Assembly: GCF_019443105.1 (NCBI RefSeq)
Contig: NZ_JAHZIJ010000004.1
Span: 272,376-336,375, forward strand
Direction of reading: 5' to 3'
Length of the DNA: 64,000 bases
Origin: Paenibacillus oenotherae
GTDB lineage: Bacteria; Bacillota; Bacilli; Paenibacillales; Paenibacillaceae
Within the stretch, counting starts at the first letter, position 1, and the number at the start of each line of letters is the position of its first letter. The translations under genes were made by a program, and so were the position numbers. A model generated the notes under the pieces. The model was not told the DNA's origin. It saw only the letters and a program-made list of their open reading frames with translations, and did no database searches. This document shows, one piece after another, positions 9,298 to 18,330 of this stretch.

Positions 9298-10044
9298 CTA
9301 TTTCAGCATGGTGCCAATATGCCGGGCGGCTTCCATGATCGCCGGAGCTTGCTCACGCATCTTGTCCAGTGTTAATCGGTTCGCAGGCCCGGATACGGAC
9401 AATGCAGCGATCAGCCTGCCTGCGCGGTTGAAGATCGGTGCCGATACAGCGGCGGCGCCTTGCTCACGTTCTTCGATACTGGTCGCAAAGCCTAGCCTGC
9501 CTATCTCCTCCATTTGCTCTCTGAATTGCCCCTTATCAATAGAGGCAGGCCAAGTATGATCCCCCAAAAGCTCCTCACGCTGCTCCTGCTCCTCGAATGC
9601 AATTAATATTTTGCTCGATGCGCCAACATACAGCGGCAGACGCGCTCCAATAGGAGCTACCCTACGAACCGCTTGATTGCTCTGCACCGCTTGTATTCGA
9701 ATCCGCTCATTCCCATCCCGTATATATAGACTGATCGTCTCCCCTAATTGATCGCGCAGTTGCTCCATCTCTTGAAGACTGATAACGGCAGGGTCATCCG
9801 CTCCCCACATATTCGCAGACAGCTCCCACACGCGCAGTCCCAATCGATACCGGTCCGATGCCGAATCCCGGAGTACAAATCCCTTATCCTCCAACGTTGC
9901 CAGCATCCGATGAACGGTGCTTTTGTGAAGGCCGACTTTTTCAGCAATCTCTGTCATTGCCCACTCATTCTTCATTGTAAAACAAAGCAATATATCAAGC
10001 GCCCGTTCAACAGCGCGTACAGTCGATTTGTTATCCTCCGACAT
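9298..10044 (-). CDS. IclR-family transcriptional regulator
   Basis: 248 residues with the two-domain layout of the family. The N-terminal winged helix covers about 8-75, with the recognition region EKVGLHKSTVHRMLATLEDKG. The C-terminal effector domain follows, including VAPIGARLPLYVGASSKILI and AAVSAPIFNRAGRLIAALSVSGP. IclR proteins sense small carboxylates or sugar-derived acids; the ligand cannot be read here. The ATG follows AGAGGTGG. The divergent neighbour at 10284 is an alpha/beta hydrolase, a possible target, with about 240 bp of shared upstream region containing a good promoter and a cre-like site. Confidence 0.92.
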   Translation of the reverse strand: MSEDNKSTVRAVERALDILLCFTMKNEWAMTEIAEKVGLHKSTVHRMLATLEDKGFVLRDSASDRYRLGLRVWELSANMWGADDPAVISLQEMEQLRDQLGETISLYIRDGNERIRIQAVQSNQAVRRVAPIGARLPLYVGASSKILIAFEEQEQREELLGDHTWPASIDKGQFREQMEEIGRLGFATSIEEREQGAAAVSAPIFNRAGRLIAALSVSGPANRLTLDKMREQAPAIMEAARHIGTMLK

Positions 10045-10193
10045 GGCGATACCACCTCTTCCATTAGTTTCATTGGATGAAACTCAGTTACATTTAGTAT
10101 AGCCTAGCAGCGGCTTATTAGCAAAGCTTATGCAAGAAGTTACCATATATTTTACAGCTATATTACAAGTCGCTAACAATACATCGACATTCG

Positions 10194-10222
10194 TTGACAT
10201 GCCAGGTATTGAGTCATACGAT
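10194..10222 (+). promoter_or_regulatory. Promoter of the alpha/beta hydrolase gene
   Basis: Perfect -35 TTGACA (10194-10199), 17-bp spacer, -10 TACGAT (10217-10222). Confidence 0.65.
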
Positions 10223-10239
10223 GGGATTATAGAACTATA

Positions 10240-10253
10240 TAAAACGCTTTCAT
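10240..10253 (+). promoter_or_regulatory. Candidate cre (CcpA) site
   Basis: TAAAACGCTTTCAT differs from the cre pattern TGWAANCGNTNWCA at position 2 and in the last base. It sits just downstream of the predicted start of transcription, a position from which CcpA usually represses. Confidence 0.4.
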
Positions 10254-10283
10254 TTACATGACCTAACAGAGGGGGAGTTCATC

Positions 10284-11369
10284 ATGAGTACAACAATCGC
10301 ACCTATGCTGCCAGCAGGCGGGAATTATACACCCGATCTCCTATCCCCCGAACCCGGATCGAAGCCCACCGCTATCGGCGGTTCACGGCGCAAGCATGCG
10401 GTAATTGCCATATTGTCCGCCCTGACGGCGTTAATTCTATTTACAGGCCTTGCTTTTCACGGCTATGTCGCCTGGATTATTGCTCATCCTTACGTGGCCC
10501 CTCTAACCTCTAACCCTATGGATGCCAAAGGGCTCGCCTATTCAGACGTATCCTTCCCGAGCAATAGCGGTCAAACAACGGTGCACGGATGGTTTATACC
10601 AGCGGCTCCGGCAGCAGCCAAAGGTTCTGAGGTTCAAGCATTGTCCGCTGCAGCAGCCCCTTTGGACTCTAAACGAACGGTTATTTTCAGCCATGGCTAT
10701 GGTGCTAACCGGGAAGAGACTTGGGTTCCGATGTACGAGCTTGCCGGTCTGCTGCACCGTTTGGATTATAATGTATTGATGTTTGATTATGGCTACGCCT
10801 CCTCCGAGGATCGTTCACCAGCCACTGGCGGCCATGAGGAGTCACAGCAGCTTCTCGCTGCCGTGAACTATGTCCGTGAACAAGGCGCAGAGCAGGTTAT
10901 CGTCTGGGGCTTCTCCATGGGAGCCGGTACTGCGCTGCAAACAGCGCTGCAGACAGATGAGATCGATGCGATGATTCTCGACAGCCTGTTTCTGCCAAGC
11001 CCGGAATCATTGTACTCCAATGTGCGTCAGCATCTGGATCTTCCCCGTTACCCATCGCTGCCGCTTATTGAGTGGATGCTTCCATTCTGGACGGGAACGA
11101 AATTCAACCAAATACCTGCAGAGCAGGTTATGGAGAAAGCCTTCACTATCCCGCTGTTCGTTATTCATGGCACGAATGATGCCAAGGCTCCGCTTGTAAC
11201 CGCAGAGCATATCGCTTCTAATCAGCGCCAGCCGCTGTCCCGGGAATGGGTCGTACAGGGCGGCAAGCATGAGCTGCTGTTCCAAACCCGTCCCAAAGAA
11301 TATATCCAGCGCGCCGCATTATTCCTCAGCCAAGTGGATGCAGCGTTCAAGCAAGCACATGCAAGCTAG
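10284..11369 (+). CDS. Membrane-anchored alpha/beta hydrolase
   Basis: 361 residues. About 35 cytosolic residues precede one membrane segment (AVIAILSALTALILFTGLAF, about 37-57); the hydrolase domain is therefore outside. Catalytic elements: oxyanion motif FSHGYGANREE, nucleophile Ser211 in GFSMGAG, the acid in HGTNDAKAP, and the histidine in GGKHELLF near the end. This resembles the YfhR/BEM46-like serine hydrolases, often annotated as alpha/beta hydrolase or prolyl oligopeptidase-like peptidase; substrate unknown. It has its own promoter and is followed by two hairpin terminators. It is divergent from the IclR regulator, which may control it. Confidence 0.88.
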   Translation: MSTTIAPMLPAGGNYTPDLLSPEPGSKPTAIGGSRRKHAVIAILSALTALILFTGLAFHGYVAWIIAHPYVAPLTSNPMDAKGLAYSDVSFPSNSGQTTVHGWFIPAAPAAAKGSEVQALSAAAAPLDSKRTVIFSHGYGANREETWVPMYELAGLLHRLDYNVLMFDYGYASSEDRSPATGGHEESQQLLAAVNYVREQGAEQVIVWGFSMGAGTALQTALQTDEIDAMILDSLFLPSPESLYSNVRQHLDLPRYPSLPLIEWMLPFWTGTKFNQIPAEQVMEKAFTIPLFVIHGTNDAKAPLVTAEHIASNQRQPLSREWVVQGGKHELLFQTRPKEYIQRAALFLSQVDAAFKQAHAS

Positions 11370-11397
11370 TTTCGAATTAACACGCACGACATAGATG

Positions 11398-11446
11398 AAG
11401 CGCCATTCGAATACATCTAGTAGAGGATGTCTTCGAATGGCGTTTG
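11398..11446 (+). terminator. Hairpin terminator after the hydrolase gene
   Basis: AAGCGCCATTCGAATACATC pairs with GATGTCTTCGAATGGCGTTT around TAGTAGAG; the T-tract is short (GTTTGTTAATT). Confidence 0.75.
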
Positions 11447-11452
11447 TTAATT

Positions 11453-11479
11453 AAGCCGTCCGGTTCCGGATGGCTTTTG
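11453..11479 (+). terminator. Second small terminator hairpin
   Basis: AAGCCGTCCGG pairs with CCGGATGGCTT (one G-U), loop TT, then TTT. It backs up the preceding hairpin. Confidence 0.6.
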
Positions 11480-11531
11480 CTATGCGCCTCTCTCGGACTA
11501 TCTCGTTCATGAGAAGTGAGGAGGAATGATC

Positions 11532-12836
11532 GTGCTTCTAGTATATGGCCCCTACATGCCTCTAAGAGTGCTTGAAGAAATTTGCTTCTGGAAAATGCAA
11601 GAGATGGAGCATACCGTTGTGATCCGTCAGATCGTCCCTAATCTGGAGCAGCCTTATGTGGAGCTGTTAAAGGCTTGGGAGCCCCTCTTCGCCCGCACGG
11701 AGAAAATAACACAAAGGCTCCTGCAGACCGCTTTAATCTGTCCGACTGACTTGTCACCTGCCATTGCCAAGCAGACCGATACGCTGCTGCAAGTATCCGC
11801 ACTTCAATCCAGAACATTCGTTGCACAATTAACGCAGCTGCTGACCATTAGTGCAGCAGTTGCAGCGAGTCCCATTGCCGTGACGGTCATCAATCATATC
11901 ATCCGTGAATCCGACTATTTTCTCTGTGTGCTCGCCACCCTGCTGCACCCTCATCAAGCGCATGGAGATGGACTCACCGAACGCGAGCCAGAGCTGTCCA
12001 CAACTGGCGAGGCTTTGTCTCCTACAATTGGTGACGCTTTGTTTCCGGCAGATGAAGCTCCCTCCGCTGCCGACAGTATTCCAAGCCCGCCCTCATCGGA
12101 ATCCGATATTGAGCGAGACAGTCCAGCCAAGGATTCCCCATTGAATGAAAATAATGAAGCAGGCGCAGAAACCATCGAACCCCCGCTCGATGACCGTATG
12201 CGTCCTGCCTCTGTACCTATCGGGGGACATACATTGCCGCCCCTTCCTTATCCATACAATGCGCTTGAACCCCATATCGATGAGGCCACGATGCGGATTC
12301 ACCATGATAAGCATCATCAGAGCTATGTCGATGGCTTGAACAGGGCAGAGAAGGAGCTGGAGAAGGCACGGCAGCAGAATGACTTTGACCTAATCAAGCA
12401 CTGGGAGAGGGAGCTCGCCTTTAACGGTGCCGGACATTATCTGCACTCCATCTTCTGGAACATCATGTCTCCTCACGGCGGCGGTCCCGCCACTGGCCCC
12501 ATAGCGAGACAGATTGAGCGGGATTTCGGCAGCTATGAGGCGTTCAAGAAGCAGTTCAGCGCAGCAGCAGAGAAAGTAGAGGGCGGCGGATGGGCCATCC
12601 TTGTCTGGAGCCCGCGCAGCCGGAGACTCGAAATTCTCACTGCAGAGAAGCATCAGAATCTATCGCAATGGGATATCATCCCTCTGCTGCCGCTCGATGT
12701 GTGGGAGCACGCTTATTACTTGAAGCATCAGAACAAACGCGCCGACTACATTAAAGACTGGTGGAATGTCGTCTATTGGCCAGGCGTGAACGATCGGTTC
12801 ACAGAAGCCAGCAAGCTGGTATGGGAGCCCTACTAA
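11532..12836 (+). CDS. Fe/Mn superoxide dismutase with long N-terminal extension (SodF-like)
   Basis: Dismutates superoxide. GTG 11532 is chosen as start because AGGAGG (11519-11524) is 7 nt upstream; the ATG at 11526 is only 1 nt from it. The first 140 residues are helical and begin with EEICFWKMQEMEHTVVIRQ. That fits the DUF2935-like helical domain that precedes the enzyme in some Bacillales SODs. A disordered Glu/Ser/Pro linker (about 145-225) follows, then the SOD domain [20 protein letters not shown]. Metal ligands are in MRIHHDKHH, FNGAGHYLHSIFW and [10 protein letters not shown] second, normal SOD (sodA) lies at 43259. No export signal is seen. It converges on the siderophore operon. 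Confidence 0.88.
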   Translation: MLLVYGPYMPLRVLEEICFWKMQEMEHTVVIRQIVPNLEQPYVELLKAWEPLFARTEKITQRLLQTALICPTDLSPAIAKQTDTLLQVSALQSRTFVAQLTQLLTISAAVAASPIAVTVINHIIRESDYFLCVLATLLHPHQAHGDGLTEREPELSTTGEALSPTIGDALFPADEAPSAADSIPSPPSSESDIERDSPAKDSPLNENNEAGAETIEPPLDDRMRPASVPIGGHTLPPLPYPYNALEPHIDEATMRIHHDKHHQSYVDGLNRAEKELEKARQQNDFDLIKHWERELAFNGAGHYLHSIFWNIMSPHGGGPATGPIARQIERDFGSYEAFKKQFSAAAEKVEGGGWAILVWSPRSRRLEILTAEKHQNLSQWDIIPLLPLDVWEHAYYLKHQNKRADYIKDWWNVVYWPGVNDRFTEASKLVWEPY

Positions 12837-12839
12837 GCC

Positions 12840-12872
12840 CAGCCGGTCAACCAAGCTGGGGCAAGCCGGCTG
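12840..12872. terminator. Hairpin between the convergent SOD and asbF genes
   Basis: CAGCCGG (12840-12846) and CCGGCTG (12866-12872) form a short stem in the 41-bp gap. There is no T-tract, so it is only a weak candidate for a bidirectional terminator. Confidence 0.35.
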
Positions 12873-12877
12873 TTCCC

Positions 12878-13735
12878 TTAGTAAACCGCCAAAGCAGGCT
12901 TCGCTTCACCCGCTATGCCCCTCAGCCAGGCAATATCGCTCGCCAATGCGCGGTAAGGCTGCGGACCGAACCATTCCAGTGACGCATAGAGCCCCGAATG
13001 CTGGATAGCCTCTATAATAGGGCGGTAATCCAGCGCACCGGCATCCAGCGTCACGATCCCGTCGCGGTCACCGCTCGCTGCATAGACCTGATTCGGCTGG
13101 AAGACGCCAAGACGTTCCGCAGACGAAACATTTTTGAGATGAAAATGCTGCACCCAGGGCTTCAGCTTCTCATAGGATACGAGCGGATCGTCTCCCGCTT
13201 CCCACAAATGCAAGAAGTCGAGATTAATGCTGAGGCTCTCATGCCCTACCTCGTCAATAAGCGAACGGGCCGATGCCAGATGATCGGCCAATGTGTCCGG
13301 ATGCGTCTCCACAAGCAGCTTCAGGCCATGTTCAGCACAAATACCGCACAGGATACGCAGGCGATCCGCATAATTTTGCCGTTCCCTCATGTTTACCTTC
13401 ATGCTGGGACTTGAACCGGCGAATGTTCGAATACGATCGGCCCCGAACCATTTGGCCAACGCTGCAAGCTCCTTTAACCGCCCCACAGTCGCCGGGAAAC
13501 GCTCCTCCGAGGCCACATCCAGATAATCGCTGATCATCGTAATTCTCTTGCCCCGGCTGTGCATAATTCTTAGCTGCTCCTTCGTCCGCTCCGGCTCCTC
13601 TCCCGCCAGATAGGTCGCATGGGCGCCCCACAGCTCGATGCCATCAAAGCCATGCTGCGTTGCAAATTCAACCAAGCTTCCAAAGGATACAAGCCCATGG
13701 CGGAACGATATTGTGCACAAGGCATATTTCATCAC
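12878..13735 (-). CDS. asbF: 3-dehydroshikimate dehydratase AsbF
   Basis: Converts 3-dehydroshikimate to 3,4-dihydroxybenzoate, the catechol of petrobactin. The 285-residue TIM barrel starts MMKYALCTISFRH, closely matching what I recall of Bacillus anthracis AsbF. Likely metal ligands are Glu143 (VETHP), Asp173 (NLDFLH), His199 (QHFHLK) and Glu254 (SLEWFG), in step with the known AsbF ligands. Arg102/Lys200-type substrate residues are also present (DRIRTFAG). It is the last gene of the operon, 27 bp after asbE. This gene fixes the catechol as the 3,4-isomer rather than the 2,3-isomer of bacillibactin. Confidence 0.95.
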   Translation of the reverse strand: MMKYALCTISFRHGLVSFGSLVEFATQHGFDGIELWGAHATYLAGEEPERTKEQLRIMHSRGKRITMISDYLDVASEERFPATVGRLKELAALAKWFGADRIRTFAGSSPSMKVNMRERQNYADRLRILCGICAEHGLKLLVETHPDTLADHLASARSLIDEVGHESLSINLDFLHLWEAGDDPLVSYEKLKPWVQHFHLKNVSSAERLGVFQPNQVYAASGDRDGIVTLDAGALDYRPIIEAIQHSGLYASLEWFGPQPYRALASDIAWLRGIAGEAKPALAVY

Positions 13736-13762
13736 ATGGCCTCCCTTTCTTCCCTCATGCCG

Positions 13763-14743
13763 TCAAGTCAGCACGCGCTCTGCCGAAGGATAGACAGATT
13801 CCTTCCACAGCCAGTACTGCCTGTCGATCTCGGCCTTGATGCTGAATTCAATGGCATCCGCACGGTCCAGCTTCTGAAGGATGTCCGGCAGCATCGACGC
13901 ATCGTTAGTCATCGACATTTTTACCGCCATGAACTGTATCGTATTGAACACCTGCACCAGATCGCGGATTTGCTGGCACCAATGCTCATAATTATCAGCG
14001 GACAGCCCCAGCTCATCGCGGAAATACATAAGCGCATAATCGTAGCTGTACTTGCGGATAACGAGAATATTCAGCTGTTTGACAGCCGGCATCAGCATCT
14101 CAAGCGTGCGTCCATCCCGTCCTTCCGTCATGCTCTGCACAATGTCACGCAGACGGGAGATCAGCTCATTGTTGTCGCGCCGCATCGTCGCCACATAATA
14201 TTCATCGATAACTTCGGCAGTCGGCGCTGTAATCGTATCGGCATCAATAACATAGCCTCCGCCGAATTCATTGCCGAGAAAAGCCTCGATAATCCGCTCC
14301 TTAGGCAGATTCCCTTCCCATCGAAAATCAGGATCGAACATAAACCATTCATCCTCATTGTCCGTCTTGGACAGCATCAGATAATGGGGAAACGGCTTCT
14401 GCGCGAATTTGTTCTCCCGCTCCGGCAGGAACGACATATCGATCTGCACGACGATATAACGATGCTCCGGCTTGTTATCCAGCAGATCCAGCAGCTGGTC
14501 CAGATTTTGCTGGCGGTTCAGAGAAGGGTCGTACCATTCCCGAATCGATACGCCAAAAAATTTGCGGTACCAGTTTACAAAATGATCATGGCTCGTGCGC
14601 CCCGAATAATAGGTAATGCAGCCATTCTCCGTCACATCGAAATACGAATCCCATACGCCAAAATAATAAGGCCAGTGCTTAACCTTGCTGCGCCTTTTAA
14701 TAATTTCGCAGAAGCAGCTGACCAGACAATGAACCTTGATCAT
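13763..14743 (-). CDS. asbE: AsbE-like aryl transferase of petrobactin type
   Basis: 326 residues, no signal or membrane segment. By length, position and sequence style it is the AsbE/DUF6005 protein. AsbE moves 3,4-dihydroxybenzoate from the carrier protein AsbD to the free amine of the polyamine arm. Visible blocks: WPYYFGVWDSYFDV near residue 24, HYLMLSKTDNEDEWFMFDPD near 120-140, and GGYVIDADTI near 173. The ATG overlaps the asbD stop in ATGA, typical for tight coupling. The amine acceptor here is an open question because the operon makes 1,3-diaminopropane rather than obviously using spermidine. Assignment rests on recall and context, not on a search. Confidence 0.88.
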   Translation of the reverse strand: MIKVHCLVSCFCEIIKRRSKVKHWPYYFGVWDSYFDVTENGCITYYSGRTSHDHFVNWYRKFFGVSIREWYDPSLNRQQNLDQLLDLLDNKPEHRYIVVQIDMSFLPERENKFAQKPFPHYLMLSKTDNEDEWFMFDPDFRWEGNLPKERIIEAFLGNEFGGGYVIDADTITAPTAEVIDEYYVATMRRDNNELISRLRDIVQSMTEGRDGRTLEMLMPAVKQLNILVIRKYSYDYALMYFRDELGLSADNYEHWCQQIRDLVQVFNTIQFMAVKMSMTNDASMLPDILQKLDRADAIEFSIKAEIDRQYWLWKESVYPSAERVLT

Positions 14744-15087
14744 TCCCCGGCCACCCCCGCTCCCGCTGCGGATGCGCTAGTGCCGCCCAGAGACTCGGCC
14801 CCTGCGGGACTTCCAGCCCGCGCTCCATCCAGCGGTTCAAGCCGCTCCATAAAATCCAGCAGCGATCCGATAGTAGCGAACGCTTTGGCATCCACCTCTT
14901 CCTCGGGAACGCTTAGCCGCAGCTCCTGCTCGATGAATACGATCAGTTGCAGCAGCATAATGGAATCCACTCTCAAATCCTCGTTAATCCGGCTCTGCTC
15001 CTCTAACGGACCGGTCAGCTGAACCTTCAGCCGCTCCTCCAACAGAGACTGCAGCGCGGTCTTCAATTCCTCACGACGTGCCATCAT
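14740..15087 (-). CDS. asbD: Aryl carrier protein AsbD
   Basis: Carrier that holds activated 3,4-dihydroxybenzoate on a phosphopantetheine arm. The attachment serine is Ser42 in NEDLRVDSIMLLQL, preceded and followed by the usual four-helix pattern. At 115 residues it is longer than the usual 80-90. The extra 30 C-terminal residues are Ala/Gly/Ser-rich (AGSPAGAESLGGTSASAAG) and probably disordered. It overlaps asbC by 17 bp and asbE by 4 bp. Confidence 0.92.
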   Translation of the reverse strand: MMARREELKTALQSLLEERLKVQLTGPLEEQSRINEDLRVDSIMLLQLIVFIEQELRLSVPEEEVDAKAFATIGSLLDFMERLEPLDGARAGSPAGAESLGGTSASAAGAGVAGE

Positions 15088-16369
15088 ACGTCTCCAATTC
15101 CTCCTTCTCCTCCAGCTCCTGTATCAGTCTCCGGCTTAATTTGCCATTCGCGGTGCGCGGCAGCTTGTATGCCATGTGAATTTCTGAAGGCACCTTATAA
15201 GCCGGCAGCCCTTCCTGGCACCATGTCCGAATGAGCTTGGGCGTCACGCCCTCTTCCACTGCAACAATCGCCTTGACGCATTCTCCCATTACAGGGTGAA
15301 TGCCACGATAGACGGCAGTCTCCTTGACACCGGGGAGCTTGCCTATCCACTCCTCGACCTCCAGCGGAAATACCTTCTGCCCGCCGATATTAATGACATC
15401 ATCCAAACGGGAAACAAAGATCAGGCTGCCGCTGCTGTCCATATAGCCCAAATCCCCTGTTGCCGTCCCCGCCGTACCGGATGCAGCAATAATCTCTGTC
15501 GGAACATCGGCATTATTGCTTGCCGACACGATCAGGTGACCGAGCGGCTTTCCTAAATCCGCATGGCTGCTCATTTTCTGCGCCACACTTATGCAGCCGA
15601 CCTCGGAGCAGCCATACTGCCCCATAACAGCGACATCTGTCATGCTCTCCAACTTGCCCAGCAGCGATTGCGGCATCGGAGCGCCCGAGCTCATCAGCCG
15701 ATGGAATCTGAAGCCTTCCGGTGCAAGGCTTGCAATGACATGATGCTGAAGCGGCACGCCATAGACGAGATGGTTCGGCGTATCCCGAATGATGCCAAGC
15801 GCCAGCTTGGGATTGGAATGGGTGACCACCACAGGCGCAATCCCCCGCTTCAATGCGGCAAGAACACCGCAGATCAGTCCAAAGGAATGAGAGACCGATG
15901 CGAGCACGACTGGCGTACAGGCCGCCGCTTCTCCAAGTGCCGCATTGTATGCATCGATCTCTGCCTCAACCTCCTGCCAGGATCTCCGAATGAGCTTGGC
16001 ATTGCCGGTCGTTCCGGAGCTGAATTGCAGCAGGGAGGGCTCATCTCCCTTGAATCCAATCTCCACAGCCTGCGCCACTTGCCCATGCAGCGGGATAAGC
16101 GATTCCGCCGATTGCAGCATCATCGCGCTGCACCCTGCCTCTTCAGCCAGCTGGCGAGCCCGATCAGTAGGCGTATCCCCATGAATAAGCAGCACCGATG
16201 CGCCGCGTTCTCTAAGCGCAAGTATGGCTGCTATTACATCAATAGGATCCTTCAGACAGAGCGCAATCCGGCTTCCTCCGCTTCTCGCGATCGGCTCCAT
16301 ATCCTGCATGGCCCTCAGGCGGGCGCTGAATACGGCAAGTCCTACCTCTTCGCGGTTAATCGTCAGCAT
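15071..16369 (-). CDS. asbC: 3,4-dihydroxybenzoate-AMP ligase AsbC
   Basis: Adenylate-forming enzyme that activates 3,4-dihydroxybenzoate and loads it on AsbD. In 432 residues it shows the P-loop SSGTTGNAK (117-125), the adenine region GQYGCSEVG, the TGDLGYMD aspartate motif, the hinge SRLDDVINIGGQKV and a C-terminal PRTANGKLSRR lysine. It is shorter than most acyl-CoA ligases (about 500) but fits AsbC. It overlaps the preceding synthetase gene by 7 bp. Specificity for the 3,4-isomer is inferred from asbF in the same operon. Confidence 0.93.
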   Translation of the reverse strand: MLTINREEVGLAVFSARLRAMQDMEPIARSGGSRIALCLKDPIDVIAAILALRERGASVLLIHGDTPTDRARQLAEEAGCSAMMLQSAESLIPLHGQVAQAVEIGFKGDEPSLLQFSSGTTGNAKLIRRSWQEVEAEIDAYNAALGEAAACTPVVLASVSHSFGLICGVLAALKRGIAPVVVTHSNPKLALGIIRDTPNHLVYGVPLQHHVIASLAPEGFRFHRLMSSGAPMPQSLLGKLESMTDVAVMGQYGCSEVGCISVAQKMSSHADLGKPLGHLIVSASNNADVPTEIIAASGTAGTATGDLGYMDSSGSLIFVSRLDDVINIGGQKVFPLEVEEWIGKLPGVKETAVYRGIHPVMGECVKAIVAVEEGVTPKLIRTWCQEGLPAYKVPSEIHMAYKLPRTANGKLSRRLIQELEEKEELETYDGTS

Positions 16370-18228
16370 GTTATGTTCTCCTTTCCGCCTACGGATGCCA
16401 TCTGCTCGCGCACGCTATAAAGCGGACTCGGCACTTCATGCATAAGCGATGCCGATGAGACGAACAGCCTCTTCTTCGTCAGCTGCTCCAGTCGTGTCGT
16501 AGGAGCATATACATTCAATTGCTGGAAACGCGGCAGCAGCGCCGGATATTTGCGCAGATGGGCATCCAGTGTATCAACAGCCAGCTCCCAGAAGCGTGTC
16601 TCAGAATAGTTGTACCGATCTGACAGCAGTATCGCCAGCTCGCCCAAATTAATGAAATACAGCGCTCCAAGCAGCAGATATCTTAGCGGATCCACCTTCT
16701 CCTGTTCAAAGAACGCAAAAGGCTCGGCCTCGGCGAACGCCCGATGGATCGTATGGAACGGCGGGCATACAGCGGGATTATCCAGGAATGTCCGGCAGAA
16801 CATGGCATCCTCATGAAAATCCTTCAGTGCCGCCCTTGCCGGTACACCGTTGCTGTGAATCATCACCATATTCTGAGCGTGAGATTCAAGCGCGACACCG
16901 TGCGCGATCAATAGATGGGCCACAGGCAATACGCAGCTCTCGAACAGCCGCGTCAGCCATGGATGAATGCCCGTCGCTTGCAGCCATGGGTCGATAAACG
17001 GCTTCCCGTCAATATCCAGCGCGGTTAGCGCATGGAACGGCACCGCCAGCTCGCCCGGCAGCAGATGCGGCTCCAGCCGTTCGCGCCAGACACAGGAGAG
17101 GGCGCCTTCCATCAGACCTTTATTAATCGATGAAGCGGGAGCTATCGGATCATAGCCGATACCGGCGAACTCCTTGAGCAGAATAACCTTCGCTTCCTGC
17201 TTAAGATAAGGATCTGCATCCACCAGACCCTGCAGCCATTCCGATATTGCAGGCGCCACTGCCGCATAATGCGGTTCGATGTGGCGGTACGACGATGTGT
17301 TAAGCAGGCTGAGCGACAGCTTCATATAAGGCTTGGCGGCATCACTGTGATTGACCAAGGTCCGGATGGACTGCTGCGGACGATATTCGTCCTGTGACAG
17401 GCCCAGCGGGATGATGCTCCCGTTCCGCAGCTCAAGCATCAGGGATGGCGCAGCAACATTGCGCCACTGCCAGGGATGGACAGGCAAGAGCGCAACCTGA
17501 TCCAGATCTGTGCCGCAGCTTTTCAGCTTCTGCTCGAATTCGGCCAGTTGGCCCTCACCCAGCTCGCTTCTCCACAACTCGCGAAAGGTCAGCTCCTTGC
17601 TGACCGCCATCGCCGCTTCTTCCCGCCTTATAGCGATCCATAGCGGGCGTATTCCTTCGCCGGATTCCGGCCCGAATGCCAATCCGTCCTGGGGCGTAAA
17701 GCCGATCCGGGATTTGTAGCTGGGGTGATAGGGATGGCCGTCCATAGCCGACGTTTCCAGCTCGTCGTAGCTGCCCTTGCCCTGCAGTGTTTTGCCCGTC
17801 TTCTGCTTCTCGTATTGGGCAAGCGTATCATTGAGCAGCGTTCTCTCCAGCTCGGCCGCGAATGCGGACAACTTGCTGCCGTCCGCGCCGGAGAAGGCGA
17901 TCACCTCCTGCAGGAACAGCTCGAGGGAGTCCGCTTCCTGCTTGCCTTCCTTGGATATCCGCAGCACGGAATCCGCATGCAGGCGAATACGCCCGAAGGT
18001 CAGCCTCCTGCTTCCCCGGCAGTTATAAGTAACAGGCGTTCCGTCCGCATCCCGTCCATGCACGATAAACAGCGTTTCCTTGCCCAGCTTCACCGTCTCG
18101 ACCGAGACAATTTTCTCGAATATTGCAGACTCCAGCAGCTGCCGGAATATACGTCTGCGCACTTCCACATAAGCATCCGATGCGATTGCTTCGATCAGCC
18201 TCATATCCAGCTCTTGTACCCGTATCAT
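16363..18228 (-). CDS. asbB: NIS siderophore synthetase, AsbB/RhbF position
   Basis: IucA/IucC-family ATP-dependent ligase forming an amide between a citrate carboxylate and a polyamine arm. The 621 residues show DGHPYHPSYKSRIGF (about 163-177), LLPVHPWQWRNV, PQQSIRTLVN, MKLSLSLLNTSSYR and ALESHAQNMV, all conserved in the family. The start VEVRRRIFRQLLESAIFE and the end LTKKRLFVSSASLMHEVPSP closely resemble AsbB as I recall it. In gene order it takes the place of rhbF. It most likely adds the second arm. A 102-bp gap separates it from the exporter gene; otherwise the operon is continuous. Confidence 0.93.
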   Translation of the reverse strand: MIRVQELDMRLIEAIASDAYVEVRRRIFRQLLESAIFEKIVSVETVKLGKETLFIVHGRDADGTPVTYNCRGSRRLTFGRIRLHADSVLRISKEGKQEADSLELFLQEVIAFSGADGSKLSAFAAELERTLLNDTLAQYEKQKTGKTLQGKGSYDELETSAMDGHPYHPSYKSRIGFTPQDGLAFGPESGEGIRPLWIAIRREEAAMAVSKELTFRELWRSELGEGQLAEFEQKLKSCGTDLDQVALLPVHPWQWRNVAAPSLMLELRNGSIIPLGLSQDEYRPQQSIRTLVNHSDAAKPYMKLSLSLLNTSSYRHIEPHYAAVAPAISEWLQGLVDADPYLKQEAKVILLKEFAGIGYDPIAPASSINKGLMEGALSCVWRERLEPHLLPGELAVPFHALTALDIDGKPFIDPWLQATGIHPWLTRLFESCVLPVAHLLIAHGVALESHAQNMVMIHSNGVPARAALKDFHEDAMFCRTFLDNPAVCPPFHTIHRAFAEAEPFAFFEQEKVDPLRYLLLGALYFINLGELAILLSDRYNYSETRFWELAVDTLDAHLRKYPALLPRFQQLNVYAPTTRLEQLTKKRLFVSSASLMHEVPSPLYSVREQMASVGGKENITC

Positions 18229-18330
18229 ATGGTCAATAATCTCCTCCTATTGCTGTCCGCAGCAGATTGGCCAAAGACAAGGCCTTGGCAGATGCGGAGA
18301 ATAGAACTACACTGCCGGAAGTCCAGCCCG

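Noticed and set aside
13619-16420. Long plus-strand frames (467 and 285 codons) opposite asbC-asbF
   Set aside because: They lie opposite well-recognised genes, have no ribosome site and no recognisable domain.
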